A DNA stretch of 64,000 nucleotides. It comes from Nyssa sinensis. Taxonomy: Eukaryota > Streptophyta > Magnoliopsida > Cornales > Nyssaceae. Below, one piece after another: positions 55,691-64,000 of the stretch. Numbering within the stretch: position 1 is the stretch's first letter; each line of letters starts with the position of its first letter. Location of the stretch: assembly GCA_008638375.1 (NCBI GenBank), contig CM018052.1, positions 23,663,071-23,727,070 on the forward strand. Direction: 5' to 3'. The translations under genes were made by a program, and so were the position numbers. The notes below the pieces were generated by a model, which had not been told where the DNA came from, did no database searches, and saw nothing but the letters and a program-made list of their open reading frames with translations.

Positions 55691-57260
55691 AGGTATTTGT
55701 TACATTAAGTGAGTGTTCATTCATCTCATGGTCTAGATCGATGGTGATGTATTTGGATTTCTTGGTTTTCATATTCTTAATTAGGTTTATTTCCTTGCTT
55801 TAACTAAATAAAAAATTCAAAAATATTTTTCTTTTATTTGCTTGGCTAGTCTTTATCCCTTAATTTGCAAGAAAAATGAATTTTGATGCATTAAGTACTT
55901 TAGACTATGATTGTTGTTCTTTATTTGATCATCATTTTCATATAGTCTTGGTTACTTAGTTGCATACAATTTCTCTAACTACATGTGATTTCATTGTCTT
56001 TATTCATGCACATTCTTACATTAGATTGGGCTTGATGATTAGTTGGATCAAGTAGTTTTATGTTTATCCTTCAATAAGTCCATGGCTAGAAAGATTGACT
56101 TAGGTTGAGTTAAAAAAGGCCTAAAAGAGTCTTGCTCATAAAGAAATATTGAAAATCTTAAAGTGAGGCTACCTTTGAGATAGTGTGTATGCTAGTAAGG
56201 AAAGTCCTTTAAAAAGAGTTTCCTACTCAACAATATAAAAGCCACCTTGCAAAAGTGAGAAAATTTTAAAATTTTGTAAGTTAGCAATTGTTAAAGTGGA
56301 GTTTTGGTTGGAATTGGTCATAAAGCTCCTTAAGTCAGTTCACTATAGTTGTTTATGCTTATTGTATGCTAAATCCTTTAACACTATAGTAAAGACTTTG
56401 ATATAAGAACGTTTTATGGACGAATTTATTACTACATGTCTATTTTCCATGAAGGAGTGTGTAGAGGGTGAGCTTGAATGTGTTCAAGTGTACTAAGGCT
56501 AATTGTGAAATTTGTTAAATTTAGGACACTTGACGTCACCTCTAATGCACTTAAAGTGTTCTCTTATATAAATTCGATTTCTTGTCAAAACTATTGGGAC
56601 ATTGCTTAGATTGGTGAATATTAGACTTCATTTTCAATTCATATATTTATTCCTCTATTTTTTCCAAAAGGAAAAATTGAAAAAGTGCGGAGCACTCTAT
56701 TTTCTGTGAGAGAAATGCACCTTTCTGGTTTTCATTCAAAAGACGAGCACCTTCGTTCGAACGAAGGTGCATTTATGAATTTGGGCGAGAATCCAACTCC
56801 ATTCGAATAAACCTCCCTTCGTTTGAACGAACTGGGTAGTTCGTGAGAAGTTGTAGAGTTTGATCGGTTTTCCTCATTTTCTCAAGCTTTTATATTGAAG
56901 TTTTTAGATTTTCTCTCATTTCTCCCATTTTTCTCTCACCCTTTTTTATCCCATGAGTTTGGATTTTCGCATTTCGCTCTAGTTATATCAATCTACACAC
57001 TGCGAGCTTGCCTCTCACCAATCATTTTACTATTTCATTACTTTAGCATGTCGTGGTAAGTTTGTGATCCCTTTCTATTATTTTGATTCTTTATTGCTAC
57101 ATTCTTAGATATTAGGATTAGTTCAGACTACTAGACCAATTCGATTAACGTAAAGCCATCTAGGACTTCACTGTATTTTCAGTTTCAAATATTATAGATT
57201 CATGCCTCCATGTCGATCACTTATAGAGGAGGATCAATTTCCCTAAGCTATTAACCTCGG
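55691..57260. other. Non-coding post-pol region of copia element
   Basis: AT-rich, no ORF supported. It contains a 24-bp palindrome at 56747-56770. Confidence 0.5.
56747..56770. repeat. Perfect 24-bp palindrome
   Basis: GCACCTTCGTTC is followed directly by its reverse complement. Related 'ccttcgttcgaa' words recur at 56818 and in the LTR at 59353. Confidence 0.95.
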
Positions 57261-57349
57261 TCTTCGACCACATGGTCTCCTCATATATTCTCAAATTTTC
57301 TAGACTTGAGCCCCTATTCTTAGCTCTGGGGGTTTTTTGATAGAACGAT

Positions 57350-58410
57350 CTACCAGGCGAGACTAGATCAGCGCTACAATGAAATATTGCATCTTTGAGT
57401 CGAGAGGGTGGCTTTCACCTCTCTCTATTGAGGGTCCGGTCAATGAGACCATGGTTTACGAGTTCTAAGCGAACCTCAATTCTCGTTCTACTCAAGACAC
57501 TTGCAACGTCTATGTGTGTGGCATCCGTTTTGATCTATCTACAACCCTCGTTGCCATCACGTTAGACATATATAGGGAGTTTCAGCCTACTTATCCTTAT
57601 GTTACACAGGTTGATGGCCCTTCTAAGAAGTTGATAGCTTCCTTCTTAAGGCTCAGCCACTTTACCGACTTTTACAAGAAGAAGACGACTCTCAAGCAGG
57701 GTTATTTCTTCGAGGACTATAGGTTCCTTAACCTGATAGTCTATAGTGTACTCCAGCCTATCAGCCATACCAATAATCTTACCTTTTTCCATGCTCTACA
57801 AGTGTATGCCATAGGGTCAGGAGTATCCATCGATGTTGCATTAGTTATCCTAGAAGTTATCGATTCAGCATCATCGGACGGTAGGAAATATGTCCTACCC
57901 TTCGACAACCTTATCGCTCGGATCTATGTGAGGTGTAATATCCCCTTCTTTATAACCAACGTTGTGTCACTCCAACGAACTCCGTTCACTAGTCAAACTC
58001 TCTCATAGTCTTAGGATCATGTCATTATTCAGGCACTAAAGGGTGGCATCAACAACAGTGAAAAGGATATAAATGCTACAGGAGATGCACTAAAGAAGTA
58101 GGTCTAAGTGGAGGATTACCTAGTAGATCAGACACCTCCACAGCATCGCTTCCCTCCAAATAAGGATTTTATCCTTCTGCCAACATTCTAAGAGTTAGTT
58201 GGTGCTTCTTCGTCATCAGCAACTCAGCCTCTAACCAGAGCCAACCTGGACGAGTACTTCGGCTAATTTAGAGCTAACCTTTTTTTGTCCATGATGGAGG
58301 AATTGGCATGTCAGCATACTGAGATGAAACACTTGGCTGACATAGTTACCCAATACTTCTCTCTACCACCACTTCCTGCCGTGATGAGTGATTATGTAGT
58401 GAGGTCTTGA
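57350..58410 (+). pseudogene. Post-pol ORF resembling plant transposon protein domain (PF20167-like)
   Basis: The frame from about 57429 reads GPVNETMVYEF-(stop), NLNSRSTQDTCNVYVCGIRF, then 57514-58008 DLSTTLVAITLDIYREFQPTYPYV...LNLIVYSVLQPISHTN...VYAIGSGVSIDVALVILEVI...LPFDNLIARIYVRCNIP. This pattern is seen in plant 'putative transposon protein' ORFs found with LTR elements. It continues with stops through PQHRFPPNKDF to MSDYVVRS (about 58408). In SIRE elements a post-pol, env-like ORF lies here; this may be the equivalent, but no membrane segment is seen. Function unknown. Confidence 0.6.
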
Positions 58411-58991
58411 TGTACTATAGCTCATTACTTACTTTTGACAGCTTTGGTATTTTTGGATAATACACACGATGTTCCTTGGTTTTTGGTATATATCTACGCT
58501 ACATTTGTGTTTCTATGCATGTATATTTTTCATTCTCATTGTCTCTTACTTATGTTCGCTATACTTAAATGTTATTGTATTGCTACCCTTTGTCATCTCG
58601 TGACAAAAAGGGGAAATAGTTATGGCACATAGTAAGGGGGAGAATTGTATACTTTTTATATATGATTGAGTTAGACTGTATTTCACCTTGTCTTACTGAT
58701 TATGATTTTATTGCTTTGTCTACTATTATTCTACATCCAGTGTTTCTTTATAGGTTCCATACTTGTGATTCATTGAGTTATATGTTTGTGTACATCTTAA
58801 TATGTTTCATGTGGTATAGTTCATTGGTGTTATGCAAGAAACAAGTCTGACTCTTGAAAGTAAGATCAAGAATTAGGATAGTTTCAAATAGTAGTTCAAA
58901 ATTTTAATTTCCTTTCTTTTAGGTTTTTAGGGGGATTATGTATTGAGTCTATTTTATTCATATACTTATGGTGCAATTTTGTCACGGATTG
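58411..58991. other. Non-coding 3' region of copia element
   Basis: It holds a purine tract near 58605-58645 ('gacaaaaaggggaaatag', 'agtaagggggagaattg'). Short ORFs 58435-58850 are hydrophobic low-complexity frames and are not called. Confidence 0.45.
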
Positions 58992-59005
58992 CCAAAGGGG
59001 GAGTT
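58992..59005 (+). promoter_or_regulatory. Polypurine tract of copia element
   Basis: CCAAAGGGGGAGTT directly before TGTTAGGACC, the usual copia PPT/LTR junction. Confidence 0.8.
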
Positions 59006-59380
59006 TGTTAGGACCTTGAGTCTATTATTGTATTGGCTAATCCATATTAACAAATCTGATTTATTTGTAATTGTAACTTAGTCCTAAGATTGAGTGTTTC
59101 TCAAGCCTCGTGACTCTGTCAAGAGTATTCAAGCTCCAATGCAGTTTTTGACATCATCGAATTAATTCATAGTTTTGGATCTATCACGCACTCACATCAT
59201 GCATGTTTTTATTTGTATCTTTTTCATATGAGTGTTGTGTGAATTATATTACCCTTGTTTTCTAGGAAAAATCATTTTTGGTTTATAGTGAGGCTTTTTT
59301 AATTCAGCATAACAGGCACTGGAACACACTGTTGTTCATCCGAATGAAGGCCCCTTCGTTCGAATAAGCAATAGTGTCCA
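59006..59380 (+). mobile_element. Start of copia 3' LTR, truncated
   Basis: It begins TGTTAGGACCTTGAGTC and runs 375 bases to the gypsy LTR start at 59381. The rest of the LTR is not seen in the window. Confidence 0.7.
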
Positions 59381-59712
59381 TGTCACACCCCGAATTTCCA
59401 GAAACCCGGGGTGTGAGCGGAAATGAAATAAGAAAAGGAAATAAAAGACAATTTAATGGATTCAATTAAATATAAATACATTCCTTTCAACATATATACA
59501 CGAAAGGCACATTCAATAAATATATCTTACGGGTCATTTGGGCTTAGGCCTTTACATCACAAAATATGCCCCAAGGGCCAAGTATCTTTCCAAGTTCATG
59601 TCTCCTCCACTCTGCAAGACTTCCTCAAGTCTCAAGTGCTAGGAGCGTCATCTATAATATGATATTCCACAAATGGGTCAGCTCAACTGCTGGTATGATA
59701 CACTGCTAATGC
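59381..59712. repeat. Left arm of long inverted repeat in LTR
   Basis: By eye roughly 80-85% matched to the reverse complement of 60385-60720, including 'gggtcagctcaactgctgg' against 'ccaacagttgaactgaccc'. Confidence 0.88.
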
Positions 59713-60384
59713 AAGGAACAAAATTAAGGCGTGGCATGTGCAAGTATACATTTATATCTACATGCCATTCAAATCATCCATACATTAAGACAATGCATTA
59801 TCAATATGCGTGACGCACCCTTGCAAACTCTATGCCACACCCATGTCTCACTTTACGGTCCTTCCCCGCTGGCATGAGTACCAATCGTATGTCTCACTTC
59901 ACGGTACGTCCCGTTGGCATGAGTACCAATGACCAATTTTGGATTTTTCACCACAGAATCTACACCCTCATAATGCACAACACCAAGTGCTCAACCCACA
60001 CTATGTTTTCAAGGAATTACACAATGCCAATATGCTTTGATTCCACCATGCCATAATGCAATCTCAATGAAACATCTTACCAACACATGAAGCATGCTTT
60101 AAATAATGCATTATACTTAAAACAACAATGGCATTTGAATCACATAACTCCTTCCACATGTATGCATGTTATTCACAATTAACTTAAACACATGCTCAAG
60201 TTATATATTCACAATCTTAACAATTCTCGAAGAACATAAATCGCGTACTGTACCAACACATGGAATATACACATAGTCATGGTTCACATTTATCACTTTA
60301 CCACACTCCTAAAAGGGTTTCAAGGAACACATAAGCATATAAACAATCAACATGAAAATTACTCCTAAAATTAATCATAGTCCT

Positions 60385-60720
60385 TACTTAGCAAAATATC
60401 ATACCAACAGTTGAACTGACCCATTCGTAGGATATCATATTACAGATGACGCTCTTGGTACATGAGACTTGATCAAATCTTGAAGAAATGAGGGGGAATG
60501 AACTTGGAAGTATATTTGGCCTTAGGGCATATTTTTGTAATGTAAGGGCTTAAGCCCAAATGACATGTAGGATATATTTATTGAATGTGACTTGCATGTA
60601 TATATTTATGTCGAAGGAAGTGAATGTATGTACAATTGAACCCATTAAATTTTCTTTTATTTTCTTTTCTTAAATTCATTTCACTCACTCCCTATGTTTG
60701 TAGAAATTTGGGGCATGACA
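60385..60720. repeat. Right arm of long inverted repeat in LTR
   Basis: See 59381-59712. In LTR copy B the native 3' end is inverted relative to the LTR start over only about 90 bases. Confidence 0.88.
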
Positions 60721-60723
60721 ACG

Positions 60724-60735
60724 TGGTATCAGAGC
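60724..60735 (+). promoter_or_regulatory. Primer-binding site, initiator Met tRNA
   Basis: TGGTATCAGAGC, perfect to the common gypsy PBS, 3 bases after the LTR end; continues 'ataggttcg'. Confidence 0.92.
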
Positions 60736-60929
60736 ATAGGTTCGAATACCTAGGGCCAGTGAGAGAAGTTTAGACCTTAAATTACTTGGGCTAGTTTGGG
60801 TGGTATGTTTTATGTGCATGTGTTGCATTGGTGTGCACGGGTATGCACTATACTTGATTTCCCGATTGACTGAGAGTATGTGATTATTTGATATAATGGT
60901 AAATTAAGATTAGAAACTCATATCTATGT

Positions 60930-61075
60930 GATAGACTGTATATTTTATGGGATAGGCCGTATGCCTAGTTATTTGTGATATAGGTTGCGCACTTAGTTAT
61001 CTATACGGTAGGTCGTATGCCTAGTTATTTATGGGATAGGCTGTGGACCTAGTCACCTACCTGGTCAAATGTGTT
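60930..61075. repeat. Degenerate 30-40-bp tandem array, copy 1
   Basis: Units built on 'cctagttatttatgggatag' and 'gctgtatg', about four copies. A related array lies at 63755-63960. Confidence 0.75.
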
Positions 61076-61077
61076 CT

Positions 61078-61078
61078 C

Positions 61079-61113
<35 letters not shown>
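61078..61113. repeat. (AT)n(GT)n microsatellite
   Basis: AT run followed by GT run. Confidence 0.9.
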
Positions 61114-62559
61114 CTAGGTTAGGACCCGATATTCATGGATTATAGTACTATGACTATGATATTTATACAGACTGGATTGATCTCAAGTCTTGCGTTACAG
61201 TTTATGGATGGCGCTCCATCAGCCGGTAACAAATGGAGTTGTGATCCATGAAGGATTATTACCTAGCTATAAAAGTAAGAGATAATGAAAGAATTATAAA
61301 ACCTTAAATGAACAAATTCCAATGAGGTAGAAAACCATAAATAAAAAGACACATAAGACCTTAGAATACTAAAATGAGAATTTAGACTTGTGGAGATTTT
61401 TGTGTACGGACTAGATAGTGGATACTCAGAGTATTTGTACCAAAAATTTTAGAGATGTCCTTGTGTTAAACTCTTTTGTAGAGAGATGTATTATTTTTTG
61501 GATAGAATTCACTTAGGGTTAAGTACTAATAGGCTAATTGAATACTAGCATGACTTGAGTATGCGTATATTGTATTGTCTAAATGAATTCCTTCCTTGCG
61601 AAAGGCTGTGTTAGAACTCGGTGTTAAATGTTTAGTGTAACCAATGGGTAGGGATGGTTGACGTGAGTTATATAAGTGTTGATTAAGCAGGTATGCCTAT
61701 AAGATATGTTAGGTTCTCAGGTGATGATTGATGATCTTTTTTCTAAAGAAAAATTATTTAAACATAAATAGTTTGAAAAGAATATTGTTGTGGATTAATC
61801 CAGATTATGATATAATTAGATTTTGATTTCGTGCTTAGGATGAATATTGAATTGTAATGCAAAGGCGAATCTGAAAGTTAGGGGTTGTAATGATTTCTTT
61901 ATTGAATCGGAAGATGTTATATTGTGGTGGACTGTGGAGATAACCTAGTGATAAATGCTATTGTCTTACCTAGTTATATGAGATGATTGATACTAGATGT
62001 GATGAGAATAATGGGTTGATTTAATGAACTTATGAATATAGACCTTGTGAAAATAATGAGTTGCATGAATTGGGTCAAATTGAGGTGTGAATTATGAACC
62101 TAGTTCTACCTTAGTTTACAAGATTAATTCCAGAGTTATGATTGAATAAAAGGTAAGCATTAATTGTTGTTTTTGAGGAAATTGTATATCGGGTTAAGAG
62201 TTGGATGATACGAATTCCTTGAATATGAATCTTGTGTTTAAGATGCAATTGTATGAATGTACTTGGAGTGAAAATATTGTGTTTGAGGCACTAGAACTTG
62301 AAAGCTTGGATTGTTATACAACTTATAAGTGAATGGTGGTTTTCGCTTATCGTTTAGAAATACGTGGGTAAAAGTTATGAACGAGTCTAATTGGTTCGGA
62401 TAAAGTTATAAATGATTGTGTTGTCTAAATTTAGATAATAAATATTACACTTGGGAGATTTTTTTTTTTATTTTATTCGGGGGTTTGTGATGATTGCCTT
62501 GTTCCACCATCGTATGCTTCACAAGTTGGGGTAGTGAGATACTGACGAGGATTTGTAGA

Positions 62560-62880
62560 GATTGCTCGATGGAGATAGCTGATCGCATCCTTTATTTTGA
62601 CTTCATTTTGCTTGACATGACTGGTTTTGATGTTATTTTGGGGATGGATTGGTTGTTTGCTTTCTGAGCGAGTATAGATTGCTAAGGGGGGAGAGTGATA
62701 GTATGCACTCCTGAGGGAGATAGATTTTATTTCACGGGAGATCGTGGGGATTTCTTAGTTCACCCTTGTACAACTCGAGAAGTTGGGGAGGTCATAGTTA
62801 CATGTTGGCTAGCTTGGTTGCAGATAATAGTGAGGCTACAGAGAGTGTGTTGCCACTAGTAGTGGATGAGTTTCCTGATG
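62560..62880 (+). pseudogene. Gypsy protease C-terminus and linker
   Basis: Reads ILLDMTGFDVILGMDWLFAF-(stop), ASIDC, then EGDRFYFTGDRGDFL and [25 protein letters not shown] is the hallmark end of the plant gypsy aspartic protease; FPDVF leads into RT. The catalytic N-terminal part of the protease is absent. Confidence 0.8.
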
Positions 62881-63622
62881 TCTTCCGGATGACTTGACTA
62901 GTCTATCACCGAGACGAGAGATAGAGTTCACGATAGAGCTTATCCCAGGCACGGTGCCTATTTCCATTCCACCTTACCGTATGGCTCCAACCGAGTTGAG
63001 AGAGTTGAAGGAGCAATTGACTGATTTACAGGGTAAGGGTTTTATTCGTCCTAGTACTTCTCCGTGGGGTGCTTCGACACTATTTGTGAAGAAAAAGGAT
63101 GGGACATTACATTTGTGTGTGGACTATAGGAAGCTGAATCGGGGTCACTATCAAGAACAAGTACCCGTTACCAAGGATAGATGACTTGTTTGATCTGCTT
63201 AGAGTTCGAGATGTTTCTTAAAGATTGATCTTAGATCGGGGTATCATCAGTTGAGAGTACGGGAGAAGGATGTGGCGAAGACTACTTTTCGCACTCGTTA
63301 TGGCCATTATGAGTTTGTAATTATGCCATTCGGTGTGACGAATGCCCCGGCGGCATTCATGGACTTGATGCATCGTATTTTTAGTCCTTATTTAGATCAG
63401 TTTTTCGGGGTGTTTGTTGATAACATTTTAATTTATTCACCTTCTGAGGATGAGCATGCCTTTCACCTACGGACTGTGTTACAGAATTTAAGGGAGCACC
63501 GTTTATTTGCTAAGTTCTCGAAGTGTGAGTTTTGGCTTCAGGAGTTGCAGGTCCTAGGCCATGTGGTATCAGGTAGTGGGGTATCTGTAAATCCTTCTAA
63601 GATTGACTTTATTATGAGTTAG
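62881..63622 (+). pseudogene. Ty3/gypsy reverse transcriptase, truncated
   Basis: Reads [55 protein letters not shown] and [12 protein letters not shown] (62894-63145). A frameshift follows, [14 protein letters not shown], a second frameshift near 63218, then [49 protein letters not shown] and [20 protein letters not shown] one-base loss near 62888 separates it from the linker above. The catalytic motif reads FVDN instead of FVDD. A stop at 63620 is followed by unrelated DNA, so thumb, RNase H and integrase are missing here. Confidence 0.9.
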
Positions 63623-64000
63623 GAGGGGTTAGACTTTAAGTTGATTGGACTGGGTTGGATTACATGATTAGGTGAGTGCTTGTTGCTTTAGTGTGTGAAA
63701 TTATACAATATGTGGTATGCTTGGTTATTGATGAACTGGGATTAGATGCTTATATCTATATAGTGGGCCAAGTGATTTATGAGATAGACCATATGCTTAG
63801 TTACCTATAAAGATAGGCTATAAGCTTGAAAATCCATAGGATTGATTGTATACCTAGTCATCTATATGGTAAGTTGTGTGCCCATTTATGTATATGAATA
63901 TTCTTAGGACGGAGCTTATATCTAGATGTTGATATAGTAGGCTACATGTTAGCTATTGAATGTTGCTTGTTGATTCTATATATGCATACTAGTTTAGTAC
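63623..64000. repeat. Degenerate tandem array, copy 2
   Basis: After the RT break the sequence resembles 60780-61075: 'tatgcttagttacctataaa', 'cctagtcatctatatgg', 'gataggctata'. It runs to the window end at about 63960. Suggests internal rearrangement of the element. Confidence 0.6.

Larger units (their letters stand above)
53890..59380 (+). mobile_element. 5'-truncated Ty1/copia element (SIRE-like)
   Basis: Order: integrase-RT linker, RT, RNase H, about 1.7 kb non-coding, a post-pol ORF, two 'aaagggggag'-type purine tracts, then the start of a 3' LTR at 59006 cut at 59380 by a gypsy LTR. Gag, protease and integrase are missing. A long ORF after pol and the SIRE-like RNase H context suggest the SIRE/Maximus lineage, by inference. 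Confidence 0.8.
59381..60720 (+). mobile_element. 5' LTR of Ty3/gypsy element with fold-back structure, 1340 bp
   Basis: TGTCACACCCCGAATTTCC to GGGGCATGACA, followed by a primer-binding site. The first 1 kb matches LTR copy A/B at 81-2830, including two minisatellite units at 59840-59930. After 'cttacttagcaaaatatcatacc' (60384-60407) the expected LTR middle is missing. Instead 60385-60720 is an inverted copy of 59381-59712, so the LTR is a long hairpin with arms of about 330 bases. Confidence 0.88.
60736..62559. other. Internal region of gypsy element without recognisable gag
   Basis: 1.8 kb with no gag domain or zinc knuckle on either strand. It holds the tandem array at 60930-61075 and an (AT)n(GT)n run at 61078-61113. 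Probably replaced or heavily decayed. Confidence 0.5.

Noticed and set aside
57514..58008. Host gene of 164 codons
   Set aside because: It lies between copia pol and its PPT in the same orientation, continues with stops on both sides, and has the pattern of a transposon-associated ORF.
1..64000. CRISPR arrays, operons, phage or plasmid features
   Set aside because: The content is plainly plant nuclear; tandem repeats seen are satellites or minisatellites without spacers.

Overview
This window is nuclear DNA of a flowering plant, almost certainly a eudicot: AT-rich, full of microsatellites and nested retrotransposons, with plant L1-type LINEs, Ty1/copia and Ty3/gypsy elements, CACTA transposons and a MIR399 cluster. 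I cannot name the species. No complete protein-coding host gene is present. The host content I can support is four microRNA399 hairpins, exon 1 of a broken sucrase/ferredoxin-like gene, a NAC-alpha (NACA) retro-pseudogene and one possible orphan exon.

Layout. 1-5.2 kb: two related long Ty3/gypsy-type LTR sequences head to tail. 5.2-7.3 kb: weak gag-like remnant and LINE 3' ends. 7.34-15.33 kb: a near full-length minus-strand L1-type LINE bounded by a 15-bp target-site duplication (TSD), with ORF1 (RRM and DUF4283-like) and ORF2 (endonuclease, reverse transcriptase (RT), zinc-finger tail), all decayed. 15.8-18.0 kb: a SINE head and a small CACTA element. 18.1-28.5 kb: the MIR399 cluster, all hairpins on the plus strand, separated by LINE tails and other repeats. 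28.7-30.5 kb: orphan exon 1. 30.7-33.5 kb: possible CACTA element holding the NACA pseudogene. 33.6-35.7 kb: a probable solo LTR inside a LINE fragment. 36.4-53.9 kb: one minus-strand LINE split by two later insertions, a 4.3-kb CACTA element carrying a 161-bp satellite array and a 9.7-kb gag-only LTR retrotransposon with 4-kb LTRs. 53.9-59.4 kb: a 5'-truncated Ty1/copia element with a post-pol ORF. 59.4-64 kb: a Ty3/gypsy element with a fold-back LTR and a decayed protease/RT.

The biologically active part is probably the MIR399 cluster. miR399 is the phosphate-starvation microRNA that represses PHO2/UBC24. Each hairpin carries a miR399-type 21-mer in its 3' arm and a matching 5' arm. Hairpin 4 has a TATA box 30-50 bases upstream and a tandemly duplicated 294-bp promoter with four copies of P1BS (GNATATNC), the binding site of PHR1. 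The rest is a layered transposon record whose insertion order can be read from TSDs and from interrupted reading frames.
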